In this document: positions 56,746 through 64,000 of the stretch, piece by piece
How the letters are laid out: each line of letters opens with the position of its first letter
Numbering within the stretch: position 1 is the first letter of the stretch
Assembly: GCF_025128055.1 (NCBI RefSeq)
Contig: NZ_JAHLYS010000012.1
Location: forward strand, 27,967-91,966
Length of the DNA: 64,000 bases
Origin: Synechococcus sp. CS-1329
GTDB lineage: Bacteria > Cyanobacteriota > Cyanobacteriia > PCC-6307 > Cyanobiaceae
Direction of reading: 5' to 3'
The notes under the pieces: model-generated
What the model saw: the letters and a program-made list of their open reading frames with translations, nothing else
Told to the model about the DNA's origin: nothing
The model's database searches: none
Position numbers and translations under genes: made by a program

Positions 56746-57825
56746 TCAGCCCAGCAGGCTGGCCTCGACGCTGAGGCCGGGCCCGAAGGCCAGGGCCACC
56801 CAGGGGCGCGGAGCGGCTGTGCGGCGCAGGCGCTCGAGGATGAACAGGATCGTGGCCGACGACATGTTGCCGAACTGGCGCAGCACGGCCGCCGAGGGCT
56901 CCACCTGGCTGGGGTTCAGCTCGGCGGCGGCGGCCACGGCCGTGAGGATGCGCGGCCCGCCGGGGTGCAGGGCCCAGGATCCGATCGAGGCAACGCTCTG
57001 GCCACGGGCGCTGAGCCAGCGCTCCAGCCAGGGCCGCAGGTGGGCGGCGATGGTGTCGGGCACCCGGGAGGAGAGGGTCATCTCGAAGCCGTGGTCGGCG
57101 ATGGTCCACGACATCAGATCGCTGCTGTCGGGGATGAGCGTGGAGCCGGAGCCCAGCACCTGCAGCGGGGAGGCGTCTGCGGCAGCAGCGCCGGCCACCA
57201 GGGCGCCGGCGCCGTCGGCGAAGAGGGAGTTGGCCACCACCTTCTCCGGATCCCAGCCGTAGTGCATGTGCAGGCTGCAGAGTTCCACCGAGCAGAGCAG
57301 GACACAGGCGCTCGGATCGGCTTCGACGAAGGCCCGCGCCACCCGCAGGCCGTTGAGGCTGCCGTGGCAGCCCATGAAGCCCACATGGGTGCGCTCCACA
57401 TCGGGGTTGAGGGGCAGCTGGCCCATCAGGGCGAGATCGAAACCCGGCGCCTGGAAGCCCGTGCAGCTCACCGTCACCAGGTGGGTGATCCGCTCCGGGC
57501 CCAGGCCCGCGTCGGCCAGGGCGCGGCGGGCCACCTCCAGCGCCAGGGGTGCGGCATGGGTCTCGAAGCGGCGGATGCGCTCGCCCGTGGAGGGGCTGCG
57601 GTCGCCATAGAAGGGCAGGCGGCCCTCAATGCCGTCTCCGTGGGCGGCTGATTCCAGCAGCACGCTGTGGCGGACGTTGACGCCGGAGCGCCGCTGGATG
57701 CGTGCCAGCAGGGCTCCCCGCTCCGGCGTGGAGGCGGAGATGCGCTGGGCCATGGCCGCCGATTCCGCCTGGCTGATCTGGTGGCGGGGAACCGCGGTGC
57801 CGATGCCGAGGATGGTCATGGGCAT
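56746..57825 (-). CDS. Type III polyketide synthase
   Basis: A 359-residue chalcone-synthase-like enzyme. The catalytic triad is seen: Cys153 in HVGFMGCHGSLNGLR, His287 in WALHPGGPRIL, and Asn320 in FGNMSSAT. It uses malonyl-CoA units to extend an acyl starter into pyrones or resorcinols. The length is normal. It is the last gene of a three-gene operon, overlapping the flavoprotein gene by 10 bp. Starter and product are unknown; fatty acyl starters are common in bacterial enzymes of this branch. Confidence 0.92.
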   Translation of the reverse strand: MPMTILGIGTAVPRHQISQAESAAMAQRISASTPERGALLARIQRRSGVNVRHSVLLESAAHGDGIEGRLPFYGDRSPSTGERIRRFETHAAPLALEVARRALADAGLGPERITHLVTVSCTGFQAPGFDLALMGQLPLNPDVERTHVGFMGCHGSLNGLRVARAFVEADPSACVLLCSVELCSLHMHYGWDPEKVVANSLFADGAGALVAGAAAADASPLQVLGSGSTLIPDSSDLMSWTIADHGFEMTLSSRVPDTIAAHLRPWLERWLSARGQSVASIGSWALHPGGPRILTAVAAAAELNPSQVEPSAAVLRQFGNMSSATILFILERLRRTAAPRPWVALAFGPGLSVEASLLG

Positions 57826-58952
57826 GGCATCAGGCGCTGCGGCAGGGAGGGGAGGCGCTCTGCGGCCCAGAACAGGCTCCGGGCGCTGGCGGGATGGCGC
57901 AGGGCCAGGGCCAGGCTGCGGCAGACCAGCTGACGGCGGCCGATCCGCTGGCGGTGGGTGTGGATCCAGCGGCGTTCCAGTGCCGGCTGCCAGGGGCCGA
58001 CCCCCTCAAGCGCCAGCGGCGTGACGGCGGCGGCGGCGGCCAGGGCCCAGCCCATGCCTTCCCCCGTGAAGGGCTCCACGTAGCCGGCGGCATCCCCGAG
58101 CACCAGGAAGCGATCACCGGCCAGGGGGGTGCTGCGGCGGCTGAGGGCGGCGGTGCTCTGCCAATCGGCGGCGGCCAGCTGGGGCAGGGCGGGGAAGCCG
58201 GCCTCCGCCAGCACCTGAGCGGCGGCGGCGGCGGCGCTGCCGGTCTCCTGCAAGAGGGCGCGATCGAAGGCGGCGGCCAGGTTGAGGCTGCCGTCTTCCA
58301 CCCGCACCAGCCCCACATAGCCCCGGCGGCCCACCGCCATGTGGATGCTGCCCTCCTCCCAGTGCTGAGGCGCGTGCTGGTCGGAGGCGGCCAGCACGCA
58401 GCCGGCCCCCAGGCGCGAGCGGGGGTTGATGTGGGTGTGGGCGCCGGGCTCGTGCTCCAGGCAGCGGTGGGCCAGCCCCGCCGCCACCAGCACCACGGCG
58501 GCCTGCACCTGCTGCTGCTGCCGCCCCTGCCGCAGGTGGACGCAGCGGGCGTGGCTGCTGGCTGCACCCAGCTGCGCCGTGGTTTCAGGGCGGAACACGG
58601 CACCGGCGTCGATGGCGGCCTCCACTAGGGCCTGATCGAAGCGGTGGCGGGAGAGGGCCCAGCCCGGCGGCAGAGCGCAGCTGGCCTGGCGACCGCCGAG
58701 GCCCAGGCGCAGCCGCCGCAGGCGCAGCCCGCCGAGGCTCTCGAGCAGATCACCCTGGCCCACGGAGGCCAGGGCCGCCTGGGCCTGGCCGTTGAAACAG
58801 GCGCCGCACACCTTCCAGCGCGGGAAGCGGCGCTTCTCCACCAGCAGCACCCGCAGACCGCGGCGGGCCAGATCAAGGCTGGCAAGGGCTCCGGCGGGAC
58901 CGGCCCCGATCACCACCACGTCAAAGGAGTCTTCGGGGATGGTTTCAGCCAC
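57816..58952 (-). CDS. FAD-dependent oxidoreductase/hydroxylase of the PKS operon
   Basis: A 378-residue flavoprotein of the geranylgeranyl-reductase / aromatic-hydroxylase superfamily. It has DVVVIGAGPAGALASLDLAR (FAD Rossmann loop), LSRHRFDQALVEAA, and the second FAD motif FLVLGDAAGYVEPFTGEGMG. CGACFNG near residue 50 resembles halogenase/reductase-like members. It lies between methyltransferase and PKS genes, overlapping by 8 and 10 bp. Hydroxylation of a phenolic polyketide is a reasonable guess; chain reduction is an alternative. Confidence 0.85.
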   Translation of the reverse strand: MAETIPEDSFDVVVIGAGPAGALASLDLARRGLRVLLVEKRRFPRWKVCGACFNGQAQAALASVGQGDLLESLGGLRLRRLRLGLGGRQASCALPPGWALSRHRFDQALVEAAIDAGAVFRPETTAQLGAASSHARCVHLRQGRQQQQVQAAVVLVAAGLAHRCLEHEPGAHTHINPRSRLGAGCVLAASDQHAPQHWEEGSIHMAVGRRGYVGLVRVEDGSLNLAAAFDRALLQETGSAAAAAAQVLAEAGFPALPQLAAADWQSTAALSRRSTPLAGDRFLVLGDAAGYVEPFTGEGMGWALAAAAAVTPLALEGVGPWQPALERRWIHTHRQRIGRRQLVCRSLALALRHPASARSLFWAAERLPSLPQRLMPCP

Positions 58953-59685
58953 GGCACCAGCTCAACAGGTAACGCTCCGGCCAGCAGCGCTGCAGCCTGG
59001 CGCCCTGCAGCCCGGCCCGCTCGGCCATGGCGGCCACCTCAGCGAGCTGGAAGGCCCCCTGCACCGAGAGCGGTCCATCGGTGTGGACCACCCAGGAGCG
59101 GCTGAGCAGTCGGGTGCCGGCCCAGGCCAGCCCGTAGCCCAGCGGACTGCGGATCAGGTCGTTCACGAGCACCAGCTGGTGGGCCCGTCTGGCCATCAGA
59201 GCCAGCAGCAGCTCGGCGTCGGCGTTGTCGAGGTGATGCAGGAACAGGGAGGTGAGCACCACGTCGTAGCCGTCGGCGGCGGCGCCATCCGGGCCCGGCG
59301 GCAGGGGATCAACGAGGGCATCGGCTTTGAAGAAGCGCACATCGGCGCCGCGACGTTCGGCATTGCTGCGGGCGATCGCCACGGCGCTGGAGCTGATGTC
59401 GCAGCCCTCAAGGATCAGCGGGACGGCGCTGCGCCGGGCCATCAGGGCCAGATCGATGGCAGTGTCACCGCCGCCGCAGGCCAGATCCAGCACCCGCAGG
59501 GGAGTGCCCTGATGGCGTGCCGCCAGCTGGCGGATCGGCGCGAACAGGCCGGCGGAGCAGCGGCTGAGGGCATTGATGCGCCGCAGCCCGGCCAGGGCCA
59601 GGGCGTGCTCGCCGGGGTCGAGGCCCGGCTGATCCATCACTTCGTCCACCCGCTCCCGGCGGGTCAGGGACTTCAGGCTTGGCAT
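58945..59685 (-). CDS. SAM-dependent methyltransferase of the PKS operon
   Basis: A 246-residue class I methyltransferase. The SAM loop is RVLDLACGGGDTAIDLALM (about 70-88), followed by EGCDISSSAVAIA and DVVLTSLFLHHLDNADAE, typical of UbiE-like small-molecule methylases. It is the first gene of the operon that continues with the flavoprotein and type III PKS. Methylation of the polyketide's hydroxyl or carboxyl is expected. Confidence 0.87.
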   Translation of the reverse strand: MPSLKSLTRRERVDEVMDQPGLDPGEHALALAGLRRINALSRCSAGLFAPIRQLAARHQGTPLRVLDLACGGGDTAIDLALMARRSAVPLILEGCDISSSAVAIARSNAERRGADVRFFKADALVDPLPPGPDGAAADGYDVVLTSLFLHHLDNADAELLLALMARRAHQLVLVNDLIRSPLGYGLAWAGTRLLSRSWVVHTDGPLSVQGAFQLAEVAAMAERAGLQGARLQRCWPERYLLSWCRG

Positions 59686-59715
59686 CGTCCCATCCTCTCT
59701 GGCTCTGCCGTCACA

Positions 59716-60225
59716 ATGGCGGCGCCTCTGTCCAGCGGACCCCCCATGGCGCCCAGCACCGAAAACCCGCCTTCCGGCAACCTCGATCTGCTGCGCATCC
59801 TCTGCTGCGTGGCCTGGTCGGATGGGGAGTTCTCGGCGGAGGAGCGGCAGCTGCTGGCGCAGCTGGTGGAGCGCTACATCATGGCCGACGGCGGCGTGCC
59901 GCTGCCCGCCGAGGCGGCGCAGGTGCTGGCTGAACGCGCCCTGCAGCCTGAGGAACTGGATGCCCTGATCCCCCGGCTCCGCTCCGAGGAAGACCGGCAG
60001 CTGGCGCTGAAGCTGGGTTACATGATGGTCCGCGTCGGCCGGCGGCCTGGCGATGAATCGAGCATCAACCCGCTGGAGAAGGCGGCCTACCGGCGCCTGG
60101 TGGAGGGCCTGGGGCTGGGTGAGGCCGACATCGCCGAGGCGGAATGGGCCGCCGAGCTGGAGCTCGAGGCCCAGAGCGGACTACAGGGCTTCCTGTCGCG
60201 TCACTTCGGCTTTCTGGCCGGCTGA
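59716..60225 (+). CDS. TerB-family protein
   Basis: A 169-residue, mainly helical protein of the TerB/co-chaperone-like family: LLRILCCVAWSDGEFSAEER is the acidic metal-binding helix of the family, then LVERYIMADGG and LKLGYMMVRVGRRPGDESSI. ATG 59746 (MAPSTENPPSG) is an alternative start. The longer frame upstream runs antisense to the methyltransferase and is not real. The 3' end overlaps the convergent radical SAM gene by 45 bp. The role is unknown; tellurite resistance is only the family name. Confidence 0.8.
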   Translation: MAAPLSSGPPMAPSTENPPSGNLDLLRILCCVAWSDGEFSAEERQLLAQLVERYIMADGGVPLPAEAAQVLAERALQPEELDALIPRLRSEEDRQLALKLGYMMVRVGRRPGDESSINPLEKAAYRRLVEGLGLGEADIAEAEWAAELELEAQSGLQGFLSRHFGFLAG

Positions 60226-61800
60226 GCTGACCAGCTCTGCGGGTGCGGCTGCGGGCGGCTGCAGCGCCTGACTCTGGCGATAGGCGGCCAGTTGATTCTC
60301 GATCTGGAGGCGCACAATCTCCCGGTATTCCATGAAGTGCTCGTTGTGGGCACAGACGGCGAGGTACTGCTCGGCCACCCTGGGGTTGGAGATGAGAATG
60401 TCGATCAGGTGATGCCAGAAGGCCCAACGGGTGGAGCGCTTGATTCCCTGGCGCCAGCAGACGATCAACAGTGCTCGAATCACCATTGGATCGGGAAATT
60501 TGAAGGCGCTCTTCACTCTGGCGGGGCCGAGCTTGAGGAAGTAGCGGTGCACGCGGTTGAGGTAGTTGTGCGGTTCGTAGAGCTGGCAGAACGATTCCAC
60601 ATACTCCTGGGCGATGTCTTCCACCGGCCGGGTGGGCACGAAGTTCATCAGGGTGGTCTGGTTGATGTTGCCCACCTTGTCGATGAGGCGACCTTCCCGC
60701 TCGAGCCTGTGCCAGAGGGCGGTATGGGGCAGGGCCTGAAGCATGGCGAAGGTGGTGGTGGGAATCCCCGCAGCTTCTGAGAATTCAACGATGCGCTGGC
60801 CGGCCCCGATCTTCTCGCCATCGAAGCCGATGATGAAGCCGGCGATCACCCTCAGGCCGGAGCGGGTCACCTTGTCGATCGAGTCGAGCAGGGGCGAGCG
60901 CATGTTCTGAAACTTCATGGTGGCCGCCAGGCTGTCGGCGTCCGGGGTTTCGATGCCCATGAAGACGGCGGCAAAGTTGCAGGCGAGCATCTGATCGATC
61001 AGCTCCTGATCATCGGCGAGATCGAGCGAGGCCTCGGTATCGAAGCGGAAGGGATAGCCATGCTCCCTCTGCCATTGCTCCAGGGCGGTGAGCATCAACT
61101 TGACGTTGCGCTTGTTGCCGATGAAGTTGTCATCCACCATGAACACGCCGCCGCGCCAGCCGAGCTTGTAGAGGCTGTTGAGCTCGCCCACCAGTTGATC
61201 GGGTGTCTTGGTGCGGGGCTTGCGGCCATAGAGCACGATGATGTCGCAGAATTCGCACTGGAACGGGCAGCCGCGCGAGAACTGCACGCTCATCGAGTCG
61301 TAGGCCTTGAGCTCGAGCAGGTCGTAGCGGGGGATGGGTGTGGAGGTCACATCCGGCTTGACACCATCGGAGCTGAAGCGTCCTCCCGTCTCGCCCCTTT
61401 CCCAGGCCTCCACGAACATCGGCAGGGTGATTTCCCCTTCATCGAGGATCAGGTAGTCGGCCCCGGCGGCCACGAGTTCCTCGGGGGTGGAGGAGGGATA
61501 GGGACCGCCGACGGCCACGGGCTTGCCGTAGTGACGGGCCAGATTGATCTGACGGATGATGTCGTCTTTCTGAACGATCATCGCTGACATGATCACCAGA
61601 TCAGCCCACTTCCACTCATCTTCGCTGACTGGCCTGATGTTGACATCAGCCAGCTTGAAGGTCCATTCCTGGGGCAGGATGGCGGCCACGGTGATCAAGC
61701 CGAGTGGTGGTAGGAGCACCTTTCGGCCCACCAATTCAAGGATCTTTTCGTAGCTCCAGAATGTCTTGGGAAATTCGGGATAAACCAGCAGAACATTCAT
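60181..61800 (-). CDS. B12-binding-domain radical SAM protein (DUF4070 type)
   Basis: A 539-residue enzyme. The N-terminal cobalamin-binding domain (MNVLLVYPEFPKTFWSYEKI, PLGLITVAA) is followed by the radical SAM core with the cluster motif CPFQCEFCDI and VFMVDDNFIGNKRNVKL. The C-terminal region (EHFMEYREIVRLQIENQLA) resembles the DUF4070 module found in hopanoid and bacteriochlorophyll methylases. The ATG at 61800 has AAAGGA 9 nt upstream and the family N-terminus; the longer frame is rejected. It may C-methylate an unknown lipid or pigment. Confidence 0.88.
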   Translation of the reverse strand: MNVLLVYPEFPKTFWSYEKILELVGRKVLLPPLGLITVAAILPQEWTFKLADVNIRPVSEDEWKWADLVIMSAMIVQKDDIIRQINLARHYGKPVAVGGPYPSSTPEELVAAGADYLILDEGEITLPMFVEAWERGETGGRFSSDGVKPDVTSTPIPRYDLLELKAYDSMSVQFSRGCPFQCEFCDIIVLYGRKPRTKTPDQLVGELNSLYKLGWRGGVFMVDDNFIGNKRNVKLMLTALEQWQREHGYPFRFDTEASLDLADDQELIDQMLACNFAAVFMGIETPDADSLAATMKFQNMRSPLLDSIDKVTRSGLRVIAGFIIGFDGEKIGAGQRIVEFSEAAGIPTTTFAMLQALPHTALWHRLEREGRLIDKVGNINQTTLMNFVPTRPVEDIAQEYVESFCQLYEPHNYLNRVHRYFLKLGPARVKSAFKFPDPMVIRALLIVCWRQGIKRSTRWAFWHHLIDILISNPRVAEQYLAVCAHNEHFMEYREIVRLQIENQLAAYRQSQALQPPAAAPAELVSSAGQKAEVTRQEAL

Positions 61801-62086
61801 CAGTTCGTATCCTTTTTCGGTCTTCAGGTGTTGGCCGAGGGTGGCCCCGTAGGGGTATTGTGGCACGGCTGGCTTCAATTCTTTTTTTGCTTAAGCATTG
61901 ATCGCTCCAGCGTGGGCTCATAGGGAGTGCTTCAGAATGAGGAGTTCAGCCACTGAATCAATCATAAAGCGCTCAATCGCATCACCTTGATACAACCGAA
62001 TCTCAGCTCTTTCTGCTCGGCGGCAAAGGCTGGATAGGCCGGCCCATTCTGATGGCTGAGCTGGCCGAAACCATTCTGGCTGGTTG
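61801..62086. other. Gene-free 5' flank of the radical SAM gene
   Basis: No gene is seen in these 286 bp. The left part, near 61880-61970, is clearly AT-rich compared with the rest of the window (for example TTCTTTTTTTGC and AATCAATCATAAAG) and probably contains the promoter of the minus-strand radical SAM gene. It marks the border of the accessory region to the right. Confidence 0.5.
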
Positions 62087-62284
62087 ATGCCGAAGCTTCC
62101 GGTGGATGCGCCCCGGGAGTGGGTCTTGAAGGCGTTTCAACGTCTTGGGTTTGAGTTGGTATGGGAAGGCAATCACATGGCCTGACAAGATCATCGGTTG
62201 ATCAAGGGGTCTACGCTCCGACTGATCCTGAGGCAGTCAGCAATCAGCAGGGAAGACTTCCTTGCTGTCTACGAGGAAGACTGA
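62087..62284 (+). pseudogene. HicA-like toxin relic
   Basis: From ATG 62087 the frame gives LPVDAPREWVLKAFQRLGFE and LVWEGNHMA and then stops at 62183. Immediately after, in the second frame, DHRLIKGSTLRLILRQSAIS and REDFLAVYEED runs to a stop at 62282-62284. Together these are the two ends of a HicA/YcfA toxin, with the middle beta strands (about 15 residues) deleted. The gene is dead. It lies 53 bp from an intact hicA on the opposite strand. Confidence 0.8.
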
Positions 62285-62336
62285 CAGCCCACCTCACACC
62301 GCCACCGCCAGCTCCGGATGTAGCACCCTTGGCGCC

Positions 62337-62549
62337 TCAGAGAAGCTCCCGGAACTCAGCGGGGGTCAACCCGGCATCACGAGCAATCGCGCCCATGGTG
62401 ATGGCGTTGATGGGGTCATGTCTTGGGATCACGAGCCGACGCTCGCCATTGCTCAGGATCAGATGACCCGACTCGCGGACAATCCGATACCCGAGCTTGA
62501 GAAAAACCCTCACCGCTTCCTTCTGACTGATACCCGACAGTCGCGGCAT
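62337..62549 (-). CDS. hicA: HicA-family mRNA interferase toxin
   Basis: A 70-residue HicA: LSGISQKEAVRVFLKLGYRI, then ESGHLILSNGERRLVIPRHD with the catalytic histidine in SGH, and GAIARDAGLTPAEFRELL. It is a small dsRBD-fold toxin that cleaves mRNA. It directly follows the hicB gene without a gap, an antitoxin-first order known for part of the HicAB family. Confidence 0.88.
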   Translation of the reverse strand: MPRLSGISQKEAVRVFLKLGYRIVRESGHLILSNGERRLVIPRHDPINAITMGAIARDAGLTPAEFRELL

Positions 62550-62747
62550 TTAAAACGCAAGTTCCAGCGTCTCCACGCTGCGCACGCCTCCCTCCTCCGC
62601 TTCCACTTCCAGCCAGAGGGCAATCGCTTCGCGGATGTTCGCCAGTGCTTCGTCCCTGTTGGCTCCCTGGGAGTGGCAGCCGGGCAGGTCAAGACAGCTC
62701 ACCGACCAGCCTTCTTCGGTTTCCAACAGCCGGATGCGGTAGCTCAT
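62550..62747 (-). CDS. hicB: HicB-family antitoxin
   Basis: A 65-residue partial-RNase-H-fold antitoxin: YRIRLLETEEGWSVSCLDLP, GCHSQGANRDEALANIREAI and ALWLEVEAEEGG. It lacks a C-terminal DNA-binding domain. The start at 62747 (MSYRIRLLE) is preferred to ATG/TTG-like upstream codons. The stop codon directly adjoins the start of hicA, so both should be translated from one mRNA. Confidence 0.88.
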   Translation of the reverse strand: MSYRIRLLETEEGWSVSCLDLPGCHSQGANRDEALANIREAIALWLEVEAEEGGVRSVETLELAF

Positions 62748-62822
62748 GCCGAACTGACTCCCTGTTGGCATACAGGCTAAGCGGCATGGGGCTGGCCTCT
62801 GTGACGAAGCGCCCCAGCCCCC

Positions 62823-63194
62823 TCAAACCGCCACCGCCAGCTCCGGGTAGAAGCCCCCCGGAATCGCTCTGTGCAGCCTCCAGCGAATCGCCATCGGCCG
62901 TTCCCCTTCGTGGCTCACATACTCGGCAAAACCCAGGCACAGAAACGGCAGCGTCACCTGGCCCCTCTTGTTCTCCTCCCGCACGAACAGCAGCACCCGG
63001 CTGCCGCGCTCGGCGTGGTGGATGTAGCGCTGCCCGGTGGCGGAGGCTTCGTGGGTGAGGCTCTGGCTCTCCCAGTGGAACTCCCGCGGGGAGATCGCGT
63101 AGTCGTTGTAGCAGGTGGTGGGGGAGAACAGGCGCTCACTCTTCTTCAGGGTGACGAAGAACACGTCGCAGCGGGTGGACTCATGAAAGAACAT
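62823..63194 (-). pseudogene. Fragment of a DUF3427 helicase C-terminus
   Basis: The 123 residues match only the very end of DEAD/DEAH helicases with a DUF3427 module: VFFVTLKKSERLFSPTTCYN, DYAISPREFHWESQS, TGQRYIHHAERGSRVLLFVR and FAEYVSHEGERPMAIRWRL. The helicase, nuclease and other domains are missing. Upstream the frame extends only ~25 codons to a stop near 63272. So this is a truncated remnant of an accessory (probably defence-type) gene and is not expected to act as an enzyme. Confidence 0.8.
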
Positions 63195-63488
63195 GCCCTC
63201 AGGGCAGGGGAAGGGGGTCTCGTTTTCGCTGCTGATCCAGGCTGTGCAGGATGCAGTGACCTGTTGGTGACAGTGTCAACAGGTTGTCAGCCACAGAGAT
63301 CTCGGGTTGGAAAGTTGACAGGTCTAGACTTTTTCGTCCAGGCCAAATGTTCTGATTGTGCGCGAGGCGCTGGCGTGTGGCGAGGAGCCGGCTGGCTGAA
63401 GATTGGGAAGTCCCAGAGATCTTCCTGATCTCGAGCCCATCCGTGCTGCGATGAATGAGGCAGCTGGAGAGCTGTTTGCTGACTCACC

Positions 63489-63866
63489 TCATTCCAAGAT
63501 GTTGGTCTGTTGCCGAACCCAGTCGGTCCATGCCTGGCGCCCAAGCGCTCCGGAGGCCACAGCCAGAACGGTGGCTTCTGCTGCTTCCGTCGAAGCCGTC
63601 AGTTGATACCCGTTGAGCATCAGCATGACTTCCATGGCGGCATGGCCGATCCGTTTGTTGCCATCCACAAAGGGATGATTCTTGATCAAAGAAAAGCAAA
63701 GTACTGCGGCTTTTTCGATGAGAGTGGGATAGAGATCAGCACCCGAAAATGTCAGGCGGGGCTGGGAGAGTGACCCTTCCAGAAGGCCAAGGTCCCGCAA
63801 TCCGGGCAAACCACCGGAGGTGACGATCAGACGGCGATGCAGCTCCAGAACCTCGCCGAGGCTTAG
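63489..63866 (-). pseudogene. Fic/Doc-family gene lacking its 5' end
   Basis: From about 63866 the frame reads LSLGEVLELHRRLIVTSGGL, then PGLRDLGLLEGSLSQPRLTF and HPFVDGNKRIGHAAMEVM, the Fic core motif HPFxxGNKR of Doc-like toxins. The reading frame has no ATG, GTG or TTG before the conserved N-terminal helix, and similarity stops where the insertion sequence begins. A TTG start at 63809 would remove that helix. No antitoxin gene is visible. It is therefore probably inactivated. Confidence 0.78.
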
Positions 63867-64000
63867 GAGTTTGCTGAAAAACCCCGCTTCCTCTGCGAGA
63901 ATGAGTCAACTGCCCCAGGTTTGATGCGAGGTCAGCAGGAGCGCAGCGGCTCCTTGTTCTCCTACGTCTCGATCGAGGAGCGGATCCCGGCCAGCCATCC
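63867..64000 (+). mobile_element. Left end of an insertion sequence (continues beyond the window)
   Basis: The conserved part of the Fic/Doc gene ends abruptly at about 63866, where GGAGTTTGCTGAAAAACCCC begins, a sequence that looks like an IS terminal repeat. 37 bp further a transposase starts. The right end lies outside, so neither the inverted-repeat partner nor a target duplication can be verified. Confidence 0.6.
63924..64000 (+). CDS. IS5/IS1182-type transposase, N-terminal fragment (runs off the window)
   Basis: The 25 visible residues are MRGQQERSGSLFSYVSIEER followed by IPASH, the N-terminal segment of DDE transposases with a DUF772-like domain. The gene continues beyond the window edge, so whether it is intact is unknown. 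Confidence 0.75.
   Translation, partial: MRGQQERSGSLFSYVSIEERIPASH

Noticed and set aside
61801..61878. In-frame N-terminal extension of the radical SAM protein
   Set aside because: The family starts at MNVLLVYPEF, and a good AAAGGA ribosome-binding site precedes the internal ATG at 61800.

Overview
The window is a GC-rich chromosomal segment of a cyanobacterium. It carries core oxygenic-photosynthesis loci: psbEFLJ with rubA and ycf48, ndhCKJ, chlD, and an OCP/CrtW/FRP photoprotection operon. The compact layout, the gene complement (cyAbrB, MgtA, spermidine genes, DCC-family proteins) and scattered HIP1-like GCGATCGC octamers suggest an alpha-cyanobacterium of the Cyanobium/Synechococcus type. 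That taxonomic call is an inference from gene content, not from a search.

Layout. 1-2.15 kb: the end of an alpha/beta hydrolase gene, an aldose-epimerase-like gene and a convergent MDR oxidoreductase. 2.37-10.0 kb: a guanidine-use operon with a guanidine-I (ykkC) riboswitch leader, a guanidine hydrolase, HypA/HypB-like nickel chaperones, a type III glutamine-synthetase-like ligase, a nitrate/taurine-type ABC importer and a Rieske oxygenase. 10-24 kb: a TIM-barrel protein, an Mg P-type ATPase, a four-gene sugar ABC importer, a tandem gamma-glutamylcyclotransferase, a Kir-type K+ channel overlapping a DCC thiol oxidoreductase, a GNAT acetyltransferase, a cyAbrB regulator, a TPMT-like methyltransferase and tRNA-Val. 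24-38 kb: housekeeping (mazG, arfB, Tat-exported beta-carbonic anhydrase, speE-speB, gcvT, aspS, a group 2 sigma factor, dps, pyrG-queE, hisS). 38-41.5 kb: three nucleotide-sugar genes (UDP-glucose dehydrogenase, UDP-xylose synthase, UDP-glucuronate epimerase). 41.5-51 kb: psbEFLJ/ycf48/rubA divergent from ndhCKJ, a YvcK-like protein, mlaF/mlaD-like genes and chlD. 51-53 kb: ocp-crtW-frp. 53-61.8 kb: small conserved genes, a DUF3598-like gene broken by a 26-bp tandem duplication, and a type III PKS / flavoprotein / methyltransferase operon. 61.8-64 kb: an accessory scar region with a hicBA toxin-antitoxin pair, a hicA relic, a DUF3427 helicase fragment, a Fic/Doc gene without a recognisable 5' end, and the start of an insertion sequence.

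The strongest biological story is the guanidine operon. Its riboswitch senses guanidine, the ABC transporter probably imports it, the nickel ureohydrolase splits it to urea and ammonium, and the ligase may capture the nitrogen. The Rieske oxygenase is the unexplained member and could extend the substrate range to alkylated guanidines. The second-best lead is the three-gene type III PKS operon, whose composition matches phenolic-lipid pathways (SrsABC type). Several reading frames were trimmed to internal starts on the basis of family N-termini, ribosome-binding sites or overlaps; these choices are given in each entry.
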